8,372 bases of DNA from Planctomycetota bacterium (GCA_022567855.1 JADFGE010000114.1:1-8372); one strand, 5' to 3'; counted from the stretch's first letter, positions 1 to 5,121 are shown. Made by a program: numbers and translations. The notes: generated from the letters alone by a model not told the origin.

Positions 1-169
1 CACCGCGAATTCCCGAGATCGCGTTTGGGCGGTGGTGCCGAATGGAGTTGGCGGCAGGCCGGACGCCCACGGGCGGATCGACGGCCGGAAGCAGCCGATA
101 CGCACCTCTCCAATCTCGAAGGGTAAGCGACCCCAACTTCGGCTAAACCCCTGACTTTTGGCCCTCGAT
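1..169. other. Unassigned left edge
   Basis: I see no gene here that I can support. All three + strand frames stay open for more than 110 bases from the window edge before meeting stops between about 124 and 151, which GC-rich DNA often does by chance. The 3' end of a gene entering from the left is possible. The frame ending in TAA at 124-126 gives a tail of about 41 residues that I do not recognise. Confidence 0.3.
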
Positions 170-211
170 CGGCCGTTAGGAACCCCTGTGCGGCCGTTAG
201 GAACTCCTGTG
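170..211. repeat. 21-bp tandem direct repeat, two copies
   Basis: Two adjacent units of 21 bases, at 170-190 and 191-211, begin cggccgttagg and differ at one base (aaccc against aactc). They abut the palindrome at 214-245. The stretch gaacccctgt in the first unit also occurs at 288-297 in the T-arm of the neighbouring tRNA-Glu, so the unit may derive from a tRNA fragment. That match is only 10 bases and could be chance. No function is evident. Confidence 0.75.
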
Positions 212-245
212 AAAATCGGCCTTGGCGCTAGCGCCAAGGCCGATT
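211..245 (-). terminator. Palindromic hairpin, likely tRNA-Glu terminator
   Basis: Bases 214-245 form a perfect 32-base palindrome centred between 229 and 230, with arms AATCGGCCTTGGCGCT and its complement. As RNA it can fold into a GC-rich stem of about 14 pairs with a small loop. Read on the minus strand, the stem is followed at once by TTTTC (complement of 211-215). This is the layout of a Rho-independent terminator, about 25 bases beyond the 3' end of the tRNA. On the + strand no T-run follows, so it is one-directional. The terminator role is inferred from the structure and position. Confidence 0.7.
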
Positions 246-270
246 GGACCCTATTGATACCCTAACATAG

Positions 271-345
271 TGACCCCAAGGGGATTTGAACCCCTGTCTT
301 CAGGATGAAAACCTGATGTCCTAGACCTGGCTAGACGATGGGGTC
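271..345 (-). tRNA. tRNA-Glu (UUC)
   Basis: On the minus strand the sequence folds as a complete tRNA. The 7-pair acceptor stem is GACCCCA with TGGGGTC. The anticodon stem TCAGG/CCTGA closes a 7-base loop TTTTCAT, with the anticodon TTC at 309-307 (UUC in RNA, glutamate). The T-arm has a 5-pair stem AGGGG/CCCCT around TTCAAAT. The discriminator base is A at 271. The bases that follow read CTA, so the 3' CCA is not encoded and must be added by the CCA-adding enzyme. The gene stands alone. A hairpin terminator follows at 211-245, and only weak promoter-like sequence is seen upstream. Confidence 0.96.
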
Positions 346-362
346 GGGCTGATAACCGGCTG

Positions 363-390
363 ATGGTAGCTCACGGGACGATCCGGACAA
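363..390 (-). promoter_or_regulatory. Weak promoter candidate for tRNA-Glu
   Basis: On the minus strand, TTGTCC (complement of 385-390) is followed after 16 bases by TACCAT (complement of 363-368). Each matches the sigma-70 consensus at four of six positions. Transcription would begin near 355, about ten bases before the mature tRNA. The match is weak, and another AT-rich hexamer, TTATCA (complement of 350-355), lies closer to the tRNA, so this is only a candidate. Confidence 0.25.
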
Positions 391-458
391 GCCATACGAA
401 CGGCGCAGACTGATCCCGGCGGGTGTTGATTGGGCTGTCGCCGGCCCGCCCTCTAGCC

Positions 459-464
459 GATAAT
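459..464 (+). promoter_or_regulatory. -10-like box GATAAT, possible leaderless start
   Basis: GATAAT differs from TATAAT at one position and ends six bases before the ATG at 471. Initiation about seven bases downstream would fall on the A of that ATG, giving a leaderless mRNA. This would explain why no Shine-Dalgarno sequence precedes the gene. No good -35 hexamer is seen at the right distance, so the call rests on the -10 match and its spacing. Confidence 0.35.
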
Positions 465-470
465 GCAGCT

Positions 471-866
471 ATGGCCCGTTTCTCTAAGACTATCGAACGC
501 CTGCTCGTGATTGTGAGCCTATCCCTCGCCTTCCTTTTTATGGCAAGTGTCTTTGTCCCGAACGAGTCCCGAGCCGGCAACGCCGAGATCGCAGACGACC
601 CGGGTATTTCGCTCCCTTCTGCTGATGCGCATGATGGCATGTACTCGCTGGGCGAGATCAAAGGCCTGCGGCATGCCGTGAAGATCTTCGCAACGTCCGA
701 GGGGCCACGCTACAGCATCTATGACACTGACGGGGTGGAGATCGGCACGCTTTTGTCGATAAGGCAAGTGATACAGCACTTCAACGACGACTTGCCCTTA
801 GGGGAGTTCCAGGCGGACGCTCCTGTGCAGCTCATGCACGCCGAGCCGATCCAAAGCGACTGGTAA
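471..866 (+). CDS. Small signal-anchored protein of unknown function
   Basis: This is a protein of 131 residues that I do not recognise. It starts with a short positive stretch (MARFSKTIER) and a hydrophobic helix at about residues 11-29, which is either a signal peptide or a single membrane anchor. The next 30 residues are acidic and look like a flexible linker. Residues 58-125 have alternating hydrophobic residues (AVKIFA, YSIYD) and end in an acidic C-terminus, suggesting a small exported or periplasmic beta-rich domain. An in-frame GTG at 423 would add 16 residues before the charged start of the signal. I prefer ATG 471 because it gives a normal N-terminal signal and follows a -10-like box. 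The next gene begins 37 bases after the stop, so the two may be co-transcribed. Confidence 0.75.
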   Translation: MARFSKTIERLLVIVSLSLAFLFMASVFVPNESRAGNAEIADDPGISLPSADAHDGMYSLGEIKGLRHAVKIFATSEGPRYSIYDTDGVEIGTLLSIRQVIQHFNDDLPLGEFQADAPVQLMHAEPIQSDW

Positions 867-903
867 GGTAGCCTGGATCACCGCTCTGCCGCCGGATCGG
901 ATA

Positions 904-1584
904 GTGTGCTGCGTTGTGCAGTCGATCGACGAACCTTCTCATGCGGTTGTTATCTGTCCGCTCGAATTCGAGCGGCGAGCGTTGTTGCAAGCAGGCGTCG
1001 GCAAGTACTGTGAGGTGAGTTGCTGCGGACCGGGTGCATCGGCGGCCCGACAGGGTGTCCAAAGCAACGCGATCACCGATGGGCCGATCATTCTGGCCGG
1101 GCTGGCCGGGGCGTTGCGAGAGGATATCTCCAAAGGTTCCGCGTACGTGGTGACCCGTGTGATCGATGATGCGGGCCACTCGTGGCACCCCACCGGCCTA
1201 GCGGAAGGGGATCTCCCCGGCCCGGCCGGTCCAACGATCATCTCTACCGTGCGCACGATCACCACCACCCAGGACAAACGCGCCCTGGCCCAGCGAAGCG
1301 GCGCGGACTTGGTCGACCTGGAGTCGGCTGCGTTCGCCGAAGCCGCGTCGGCGGCTGGGCGTCGATGGGCAATCGTTCGCGGGGTGAGCGACGGCCTGCA
1401 CGACACGCTGCCCGAGGATATCGATGAATGGGTCGATGAGCAGGGCCGCACGCGAACGTCGGCCGTGATCGCGGCGATTCTGCGCCGACCCGCCTTGGTC
1501 GGCGAGGTGCGGCGCCTCCGTGCGGACAGCATCGAAGCCATGAACGCCGTAGCTGGGGTGATCGACAGTATGCTTTCAGCCTAA
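904..1584 (+). CDS. Nucleoside phosphorylase / MTA-SAH nucleosidase family protein
   Basis: This 226-residue protein has the marks of the PNP/UDP (nucleoside phosphorylase I) fold. It has an N-terminal beta-strand followed by an acidic patch (VVICPLEFERRAL, 16-27), a glycine-rich LAGLAGAL at 64-71 that fits the family's phosphate or ribose loop, VDLESAAFAEAA at 137-148 resembling the ribose-binding V-x-M-E-x-A segment (E140), and VRGVSDG at 158-164 with the aspartate (D163) expected to protonate the base. Members split the glycosidic bond of purine nucleosides, methylthioadenosine or S-adenosylhomocysteine. The exact substrate cannot be read from sequence. The hopanoid-linked nucleosidase group (HpnG-like) is another possibility, although no hopanoid gene is nearby. 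The start is GTG 904 with no clear ribosome-binding site, and GTG 916 is an alternative. The last 30 residues form a charged helix that may be a lineage extension. Confidence 0.82.
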   Translation: MCCVVQSIDEPSHAVVICPLEFERRALLQAGVGKYCEVSCCGPGASAARQGVQSNAITDGPIILAGLAGALREDISKGSAYVVTRVIDDAGHSWHPTGLAEGDLPGPAGPTIISTVRTITTTQDKRALAQRSGADLVDLESAAFAEAASAAGRRWAIVRGVSDGLHDTLPEDIDEWVDEQGRTRTSAVIAAILRRPALVGEVRRLRADSIEAMNAVAGVIDSMLSA

Positions 1585-1644
1585 ACCCCAGGCGAACTCG
1601 CCTTCGGCTCGCGGCTAAACCTGATCCCCTGTCACCGTATCCCG

Positions 1645-2268
1645 ATGTCATCTTCCAAGCTGCTCATCTTCGGCGGCACATTCGACCCGCCGCATCGCGC
1701 TCACAGCGTCTTGCCGCCTGTGGTTGCGGAGGCGCTCAATTGTGATCGGATTCTGTACGTTCCGGCGGCGCTGAATCCTCTCAAGACAGACGCTCCACGT
1801 GCGCCGGCCCACCACCGCCTGGCGATGCTGCGGTTGGCGACGGCCGATATTCCCAACGCCGAGATCTGCACGATTGAGCTTGACCGACCGGGTCCCAGCT
1901 TCACGGTGGATACGCTTGAAACGCTGCGCACGCAATATAATTCAACTGATGAGTTTCGACTGTTGATCGGCTCAGATCAGGCGATGGAATTCGGGCGATG
2001 GAAGGATTGGCCGCGAATTCTGGAGCTTGCCACACCAGCCGTTTTGCTCCGACCCCCGCTTGATCGGACACAGTTTCACGAGCAGATTCGTACCACACCT
2101 CCATCAGCGCCCGCCCGGCAATGGGTTGATTGGATCATCGATTCACCGCAGTTGGACATCAGCGCCACGGCGTTGCGAGACCGGCTTGGATCGGCACAGG
2201 ACCTCAGTGAGCTGCTCGATCAGCGAATCGTGGAATACATTCGCAAGCATCAGCTCTATCAAGGATAG
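1645..2268 (+). CDS. nadD: Nicotinate-nucleotide adenylyltransferase NadD
   Basis: NadD transfers AMP from ATP to nicotinate mononucleotide, giving deamido-NAD in cytoplasmic NAD synthesis. The 207 residues match the usual family length. The N-terminus carries the nucleotidyltransferase signature GGTFDPPHRAH (10-20), whose two histidines correspond to the H-x-G-H motif, although alanine replaces the usual glycine. NPLKTDAPRAPAHHRLAML (44-62) fits the NPxK...R-x-x-M segment. SFTVDTLETLR (85-95) fits the SYTIDTL motif, LIGSDQAMEFGRWKDWPRIL (107-126) fits the substrate-binding GxD...W-x-x-W region, and ISATALRDRL (172-181) is the C-terminal ISST-x-x-R motif. The start is ATG 1645, since the signature begins nine residues later. 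No clear ribosome-binding site is visible. The rsfS gene that often follows nadD elsewhere is absent here; a lipoprotein gene follows after 85 bases. Confidence 0.96.
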   Translation: MSSSKLLIFGGTFDPPHRAHSVLPPVVAEALNCDRILYVPAALNPLKTDAPRAPAHHRLAMLRLATADIPNAEICTIELDRPGPSFTVDTLETLRTQYNSTDEFRLLIGSDQAMEFGRWKDWPRILELATPAVLLRPPLDRTQFHEQIRTTPPSAPARQWVDWIIDSPQLDISATALRDRLGSAQDLSELLDQRIVEYIRKHQLYQG

Positions 2269-2340
2269 CGTTCGCATTCCCGACACCGGTGCGTGGAGCT
2301 ATGATGTACGGTCCTGCCTCGCGCCTGGTAGGCAACTCAT

Positions 2341-2346
2341 GGGGAG
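2341..2346 (+). promoter_or_regulatory. RBS GGGGAG deciding the lipoprotein start
   Basis: GGGGAG lies seven bases before the ATG at 2354. The earlier in-frame ATG at 2339 has only a weak purine stretch upstream. The site therefore supports a start at 2354, which also gives a lipoprotein signal of normal length. Confidence 0.6.
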
Positions 2347-2353
2347 CTTCGGT

Positions 2354-3028
2354 ATGCGATACCTCGCTGTTGTTCTGGTTCTGTTGATCGGTTGCGAATC
2401 TCAAGAGCCGACTCCGGAGGCGGAGTTCGTGATTTCCACTCCGTTGTCCTTTGATCCCACAGAGAAGTATGAGCTGGCGGCGTGGTGGTCCAACGACGAG
2501 CAGTTGCTTCACCTCGATCGGACCGGCTTCTACCGGCTCTACCAAGGGACGAACCGGTATCGCGGGACGGCGGAGCGCGGCCGATGGTGGCAGCAGAGCT
2601 ATGCCGCATTATGGCTCGAACCATATTCGGAGCAGCCGCAGGAGCCGACACGCGTGTCGATTCGCAAGTCAGATGACGGGTTCACGATCGAGCTGCGCGA
2701 TCTGGAGGCGATGAAGGCGCTGGACGAGCCGCCGGCGGTACTGGAGGATCGACTGATCGGGACATGGCGCGGCGAGTTCGGCACGCTGACGCTGACCGGC
2801 GATTCTCGGTATGTGTATTCGCCGAGCGCGCCGCCCCAGGCAACGCCGGCCGTGGTGGCCGGGCACCAAGGAGACTGGCGTATCGAGGACAAGATGTTGC
2901 TGCTGCTGCCCGACTCGCCGGCGATGGAACCGATCGCTTTGTCGGTGAGCGCAACGGGCGAGACGGCTGTGCTGCGGTCTTCGGCGGGACCTTTGCGGCG
3001 CGTTGCCTTTGCTCCCGTGGAGGGGTGA
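2354..3028 (+). CDS. Putative lipoprotein with two similar beta-rich halves
   Basis: This 224-residue protein has a short hydrophobic signal (MRYLAVVLVLLIGC) ending in the lipobox L-I-G-C, with the lipid-bearing cysteine at residue 14. It should be processed by Lgt and Lsp and anchored in a membrane on the outside of the cytoplasm. After a linker, residues 40-121 and 133-214 look like two copies of one unit. Each has a W near its start (AAWW, IGTW), a strand with L-x-L followed by D-x-x-x-Y/F (LHLDRTGFYRLY, LTLTGDSRYVYS), a central G-x-W (RGRWW, QGDW), a hydrophobic strand ending in P (ALWLEP, LLLLLP), and a further strand pair. This suggests a small beta-barrel or sandwich. I recognise no named family. 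The frame stays open upstream into nadD, but that stretch overlaps a certain gene. The gene ends 35 bases before fpg and is probably in the same operon. Confidence 0.85.
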   Translation: MRYLAVVLVLLIGCESQEPTPEAEFVISTPLSFDPTEKYELAAWWSNDEQLLHLDRTGFYRLYQGTNRYRGTAERGRWWQQSYAALWLEPYSEQPQEPTRVSIRKSDDGFTIELRDLEAMKALDEPPAVLEDRLIGTWRGEFGTLTLTGDSRYVYSPSAPPQATPAVVAGHQGDWRIEDKMLLLLPDSPAMEPIALSVSATGETAVLRSSAGPLRRVAFAPVEG

Positions 3029-3048
3029 TGACCAACATTGCCCGGGAG

Positions 3049-3054
3049 AAGGGA
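3049..3054 (+). promoter_or_regulatory. RBS AAGGGA for fpg
   Basis: AAGGGA sits nine bases before the ATG at 3064, within a longer purine run GGGAGAAGGGA. It supports this start, which must be exact because the second residue of Fpg is the catalytic proline. Confidence 0.55.
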
Positions 3055-3063
3055 TGAGTTGTC

Positions 3064-3900
3064 ATGCCGGAGCTACCGGAGGTCGAGCGCGGACGCCGAC
3101 TCGTTGAGCGCGTCGCCGTCGGCCGCACGATCGTCAAAGTGCGTTGTGCTCGGGACTCGATCGTCTTCGAGAACGTTGGTCCGGCACGGATGCGAAAGGC
3201 GTTGCTCGGCCGGTGCGTGCTGGCGGTTCGTCGCCGCGGTAAGCATATCTGGTTCGAGCTCGATGAACGTCCCTGGCCGACGTTTCACTTCGGCATGACC
3301 GGTGCGTTTCACACCCCCGGAACAAAGCAACTCGAGCTCGCCAGCAGTTCGCGCAGAACCGACGATGCCTGGCCGCCGCGGTTCGTCAAGATCCATCTAT
3401 CCTTTGACGACGGCGGCGAGTTGGTGATGACGAACAAGCGGCGATTGGGCCGCGTGCGGCTTCGCGAGGATCCACCCAACGAGCCGCCGATCAGCGAACT
3501 GGGGTTTGATCCCCTGCTCGATCTGCCTTCGCCCGAACGATTCGCCGAGCTTTTATCAAGACGTAGCGCGCTGATCAAAGCCCTGTTGCTGGACCAGTCC
3601 TTTGCCGCCGGCGTCGGGAACTGGATCGCTGACGAAGTGCTCTATCAGGCTCGAATCGACCCCCGGAGGCGCGCACACGAACTTGCGAGGCACGAGATTG
3701 ATCGACTGCGCCGCAGACTGAAGTCCGTGATCGAAAAAGCGGTCGCGGTCGATGCGCGCAAAGATCGCTTTCCCAAGACCTGGCTTTTTCACTATCGCTG
3801 GGGTAAGAATGATGCAGCGGTGACGGCAAGAGGCGAGAAGATCGAGCACATTACCCTCGCCGGCCGTACGACGGCTTGGGTCCCGGAGGTTCAGAAGTGA
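3064..3900 (+). CDS. mutM: Formamidopyrimidine-DNA glycosylase family (Fpg/MutM), zincless type
   Basis: Fpg removes oxidised purines such as 8-oxoguanine and formamidopyrimidines and then nicks the DNA strand (base-excision repair). The start MPELPEVE places the catalytic proline at residue 2 and the glutamate at residue 3. RRRGKHIWFEL (57-67) carries the beta-hairpin lysine K60. FHFGMTG (74-80) and the helix-two-turn-helix segment LLLDQSFAAGVGNWIADEVLYQARIDP (174-200; N186) are typical. The C-terminal DNA-binding hairpin is present as FHYRWGKND...ITLAGRTTAWVPEVQK (242-278), including the arginine R268. All four cysteines of the usual zinc finger are missing, however. This resembles the zincless finger of plant and fungal Fpg and of NEIL1. 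The 278 residues are near the normal length, so this is not a truncation. Lesion preference cannot be read from sequence. The stop overlaps the next start. Confidence 0.94.
   Translation: MPELPEVERGRRLVERVAVGRTIVKVRCARDSIVFENVGPARMRKALLGRCVLAVRRRGKHIWFELDERPWPTFHFGMTGAFHTPGTKQLELASSSRRTDDAWPPRFVKIHLSFDDGGELVMTNKRRLGRVRLREDPPNEPPISELGFDPLLDLPSPERFAELLSRRSALIKALLLDQSFAAGVGNWIADEVLYQARIDPRRRAHELARHEIDRLRRRLKSVIEKAVAVDARKDRFPKTWLFHYRWGKNDAAVTARGEKIEHITLAGRTTAWVPEVQK
3885..3889 (+). promoter_or_regulatory. RBS GGAGG inside fpg, deciding the next start
   Basis: A full GGAGG core lies inside the last codons of fpg, seven bases before GTG 3897. That GTG overlaps the fpg stop TGA as GTGA. Together these fix the start of the downstream gene and suggest translational coupling. 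Confidence 0.75.
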
Positions 3901-4358
3901 ATCTGCGTTGGTTGTTGTTTGACTACGCGGACCCCGATTTGCCATTGTCGTTTTGGAAGCGGCAGAAAGTGGCTTGGCGACGCGTCCCGCTTCGGACACT
4001 TCCAGTCTCACTCCGCTGGAGACGGATCGTTTTCGGCTTCGGCACAGCGTTGCCGGCCGTTGTCGTGCTTCCCGTAGCCGTCCTAGCCATCGCAAACATA
4101 GAACTCCGGATCAGTAGGATCGGACAGTTTGTCCCACTATTGCTGCTACTCGCCGTGCCTACTTTCTGGATATGGGTATGCGCTCTGTACGGATTCGTTT
4201 TGCGAACGGAGCACTATCATCGAATCCGGCTGGAAGGCTTCGACATCTGTCTGAAATGTGGGTACTGGCTGCGCGGCCTGGGTGATGAGATATCCAACTG
4301 CCCGGAATGCGGCGCGAGGCGCGAGCCGATGCCGGGGGCGGAGGCGGAGGCGAAGTAG
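3897..4358 (+). CDS. Two-helix membrane protein with C-terminal zinc ribbon
   Basis: This 153-residue protein has unknown function. Residues 1-43 are basic and aromatic. Two hydrophobic helices lie at about 44-68 and 78-102. The C-terminus is a small zinc ribbon: CLKCGYWLRGLGDEISNCPECG with metal-binding cysteines C118, C121, C135 and C138. Both termini probably face the cytoplasm. CxxCGYxLRGL...CPECG tails are, to my knowledge, common in planctomycete hypothetical proteins. The start is GTG 3897, set by a GGAGG site and a GTGA overlap with the fpg stop, so it is probably translated from the same mRNA as fpg. An in-frame TTG at 3876 is less likely. The next gene is a paralogue, 29 bases on. 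The last residues (GAEAEAK) are low complexity, and a dispersed-repeat copy starts right after the stop. Confidence 0.85.
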   Translation: MNLRWLLFDYADPDLPLSFWKRQKVAWRRVPLRTLPVSLRWRRIVFGFGTALPAVVVLPVAVLAIANIELRISRIGQFVPLLLLLAVPTFWIWVCALYGFVLRTEHYHRIRLEGFDICLKCGYWLRGLGDEISNCPECGARREPMPGAEAEAK

Positions 4359-4386
4359 CCACAGATGGACACAGATAAACACTGAT
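4359..4386. repeat. Dispersed repeat copy 1 (CCACRGATGGACACAGAT type)
   Basis: This 28-base segment starts at the base after the stop codon of the first zinc-ribbon gene and ends one base before the ATG of the second. It matches the segment at 4965-4992 at 24 of 28 positions, with CCAC(A/G)GATGGACACAGAT in common. It has an internal period of roughly 9 bases (GATGGACAC, GATAAACAC). Similar strings recur in intergenic DNA of several bacterial genomes in my experience, but I could not check that here. Confidence 0.7.
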
Positions 4387-4387
4387 T

Positions 4388-4984
4388 ATGAGTCTTTTGT
4401 TTCCTCGATTTGTTGATTCAGCGGTGCCGCTCACCAAGGCACAGCGCAAGATCGCGCGCGGCCGGGCTTGGTCGAAGTGGCGGCAAAATCGGTGGAACCA
4501 TGCTATCTATTTTGCAACCTTAGGATGTCTCTTCGCAATGCTTACTCTCGCTATGTTGTCCATCAATCAGGTCATCAACTCGATGATGCCTGGCCTTGTG
4601 GCCATTCTATTCTTTAGTGCAGGCTCAGCCGTTGCTTCGTTGACCTACCGTCTCCTTCAACACTTCAGGTACGCTCCACATTATCGTCGAGCAGTGCGCG
4701 ACCTTGGTATTGACGTGTGCGTTGGCTGCGGATATTGGTTACATGGACTTGACGATCAGATCAAAGAATGCCCGGAATGCGGATTGTCCCGATCATCCAT
4801 CGCTATGTCGCGTCACGATCCCATTCCCTGGGATGCTGACGCACGTCGCACGCTAGCAGAGGTCGGCTACCAACCCTGCGGTGAGTGCGGGGCCCTTTGC
4901 AAGCGTCGCATGAAACACTGCCCCGAATGCGGCGCGAAGCGCGAGGCAAGGCAGGAGAAAGCAACCACGGATGGACACAGATGA
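4388..4984 (+). CDS. Two-helix membrane protein with two zinc ribbons
   Basis: This 198-residue paralogue of the preceding gene has unknown function. A basic N-terminus (KAQRKIARGRAWSKWRQNRW) precedes two hydrophobic helices at about 37-59 and 66-90. Zinc ribbon 1 is CVGCGYWLHGLDDQIKECPECG (C111, C114, C128, C131). Ribbon 2 has CGECGALCKRRMKHCPECG (C164, C167, C178, C181, plus C171). The preceding protein has only one ribbon. The final residues TTDGHR and the stop codon come from a dispersed-repeat copy, so the original C-terminus may have been altered. The start is ATG 4388 with no visible ribosome-binding site. It may depend on translation from the upstream gene. The middle of the gene looks less GC-rich at third positions than lepA, which may mean weaker codon selection or a different history. 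Confidence 0.83.
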   Translation: MSLLFPRFVDSAVPLTKAQRKIARGRAWSKWRQNRWNHAIYFATLGCLFAMLTLAMLSINQVINSMMPGLVAILFFSAGSAVASLTYRLLQHFRYAPHYRRAVRDLGIDVCVGCGYWLHGLDDQIKECPECGLSRSSIAMSRHDPIPWDADARRTLAEVGYQPCGECGALCKRRMKHCPECGAKREARQEKATTDGHR

Positions 4985-4992
4985 ACAGGGAT
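4965..4992. repeat. Dispersed repeat copy 2, overlapping a gene end
   Basis: This is a 28-base copy of the repeat at 4359-4386 (24 of 28 identical), here CCACGGATGGACACAGATGA and onward. It supplies the last six codons and the TGA stop (4982-4984) of the second zinc-ribbon gene. It also contains an ATG at 4981 in frame with lepA. A weaker 11-base match, CCACGGATGAA, lies at 6968-6978 between lepA and the OmpH-like gene. Confidence 0.7.
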
Positions 4993-5010
4993 CGTGAGGG
5001 ACGCGGATTG

Positions 5011-5063
5011 ACCCGGACCTGCCTCGCGGACTCGGGGAAACCCGGACCTTCCTCGCGGACTCG
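5011..5063. repeat. 24-bp direct repeat, two copies, before lepA
   Basis: Segments 5011-5034 and 5040-5063 match at 23 of 24 bases. Each starts acccggacct and ends cctcgcggactcg, and the unit period is 29 bases. They lie between the second zinc-ribbon gene and lepA. Duplication of a leader segment or a pair of protein- or RNA-binding sites is possible. Nothing in the sequence decides between these. Confidence 0.75.
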
Positions 5064-5073
5064 TCAGGTCCGG
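5042..5073 (+). promoter_or_regulatory. Possible hairpin in the lepA leader
   Basis: CCGGACCT at 5042-5049 is complementary to AGGTCCGG at 5066-5073, giving an 8-pair GC-rich stem with a 16-base loop that contains most of the second direct-repeat unit. The first repeat unit carries the same CCGGACCT (5013-5020) and could pair with the same 3' arm, so two alternative stems exist. No T-run follows, so it does not look like a terminator. Confidence 0.35.
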
Positions 5074-5080
5074 CTTCGGC

Positions 5081-5086
5081 TACAAT
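5081..5086 (+). promoter_or_regulatory. -10-like box TACAAT upstream of lepA
   Basis: TACAAT matches TATAAT at five of six positions. No convincing -35 is found 16-18 bases upstream, where the DNA is GC-rich. Initiation near 5093 would give a 5' leader of about 29 bases to the TTG at 5122, or about 6 bases to the out-of-frame ATG at 5099. Confidence 0.3.
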
Positions 5087-5121
5087 CCACAGTTTCATAT
5101 GGCTCAGGACTCGACTCTACT

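Noticed and set aside
1..126. 3' end of a protein gene in frame 1
   Set aside because: All three frames are open here, the 41-residue tail is not recognisable, and there is no upstream sequence to support it.
170..211. CRISPR array or iterons
   Set aside because: There are only two adjacent units with no spacer, no cas or rep gene is present, and the same holds for the pair at 5011-5063.
939..1541. Open frame of 200 codons on the minus strand
   Set aside because: It is antisense to the nucleoside phosphorylase-like gene, whose motifs are clear. Its composition (Ala, Arg, Ser, Pro rich) is typical of a shadow frame.
1585..1644. Terminator between the nucleosidase-like gene and nadD
   Set aside because: Only a 5-pair GGCGA/TCGCC stem with a 2-base loop is present and no T-run follows.
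2027..2353. Upstream extension of the lipoprotein frame into nadD
   Set aside because: It would overlap the certain nadD gene by about 240 bases and bury the lipoprotein signal inside the protein. GGGGAG before ATG 2354 supports the short form.
3556..4095. Open frame of 179 codons on the minus strand
   Set aside because: It runs antisense across the end of fpg and the start of the zinc-ribbon gene and matches no family I recognise.
4885..5121. Extended lepA start at ATG 4885 or 4981
   Set aside because: The added residues do not belong to the LepA family, ATG 4885 lies deep inside the zinc-ribbon gene, and ATG 4981 lies in a dispersed repeat. The length from 5122 fits the family.
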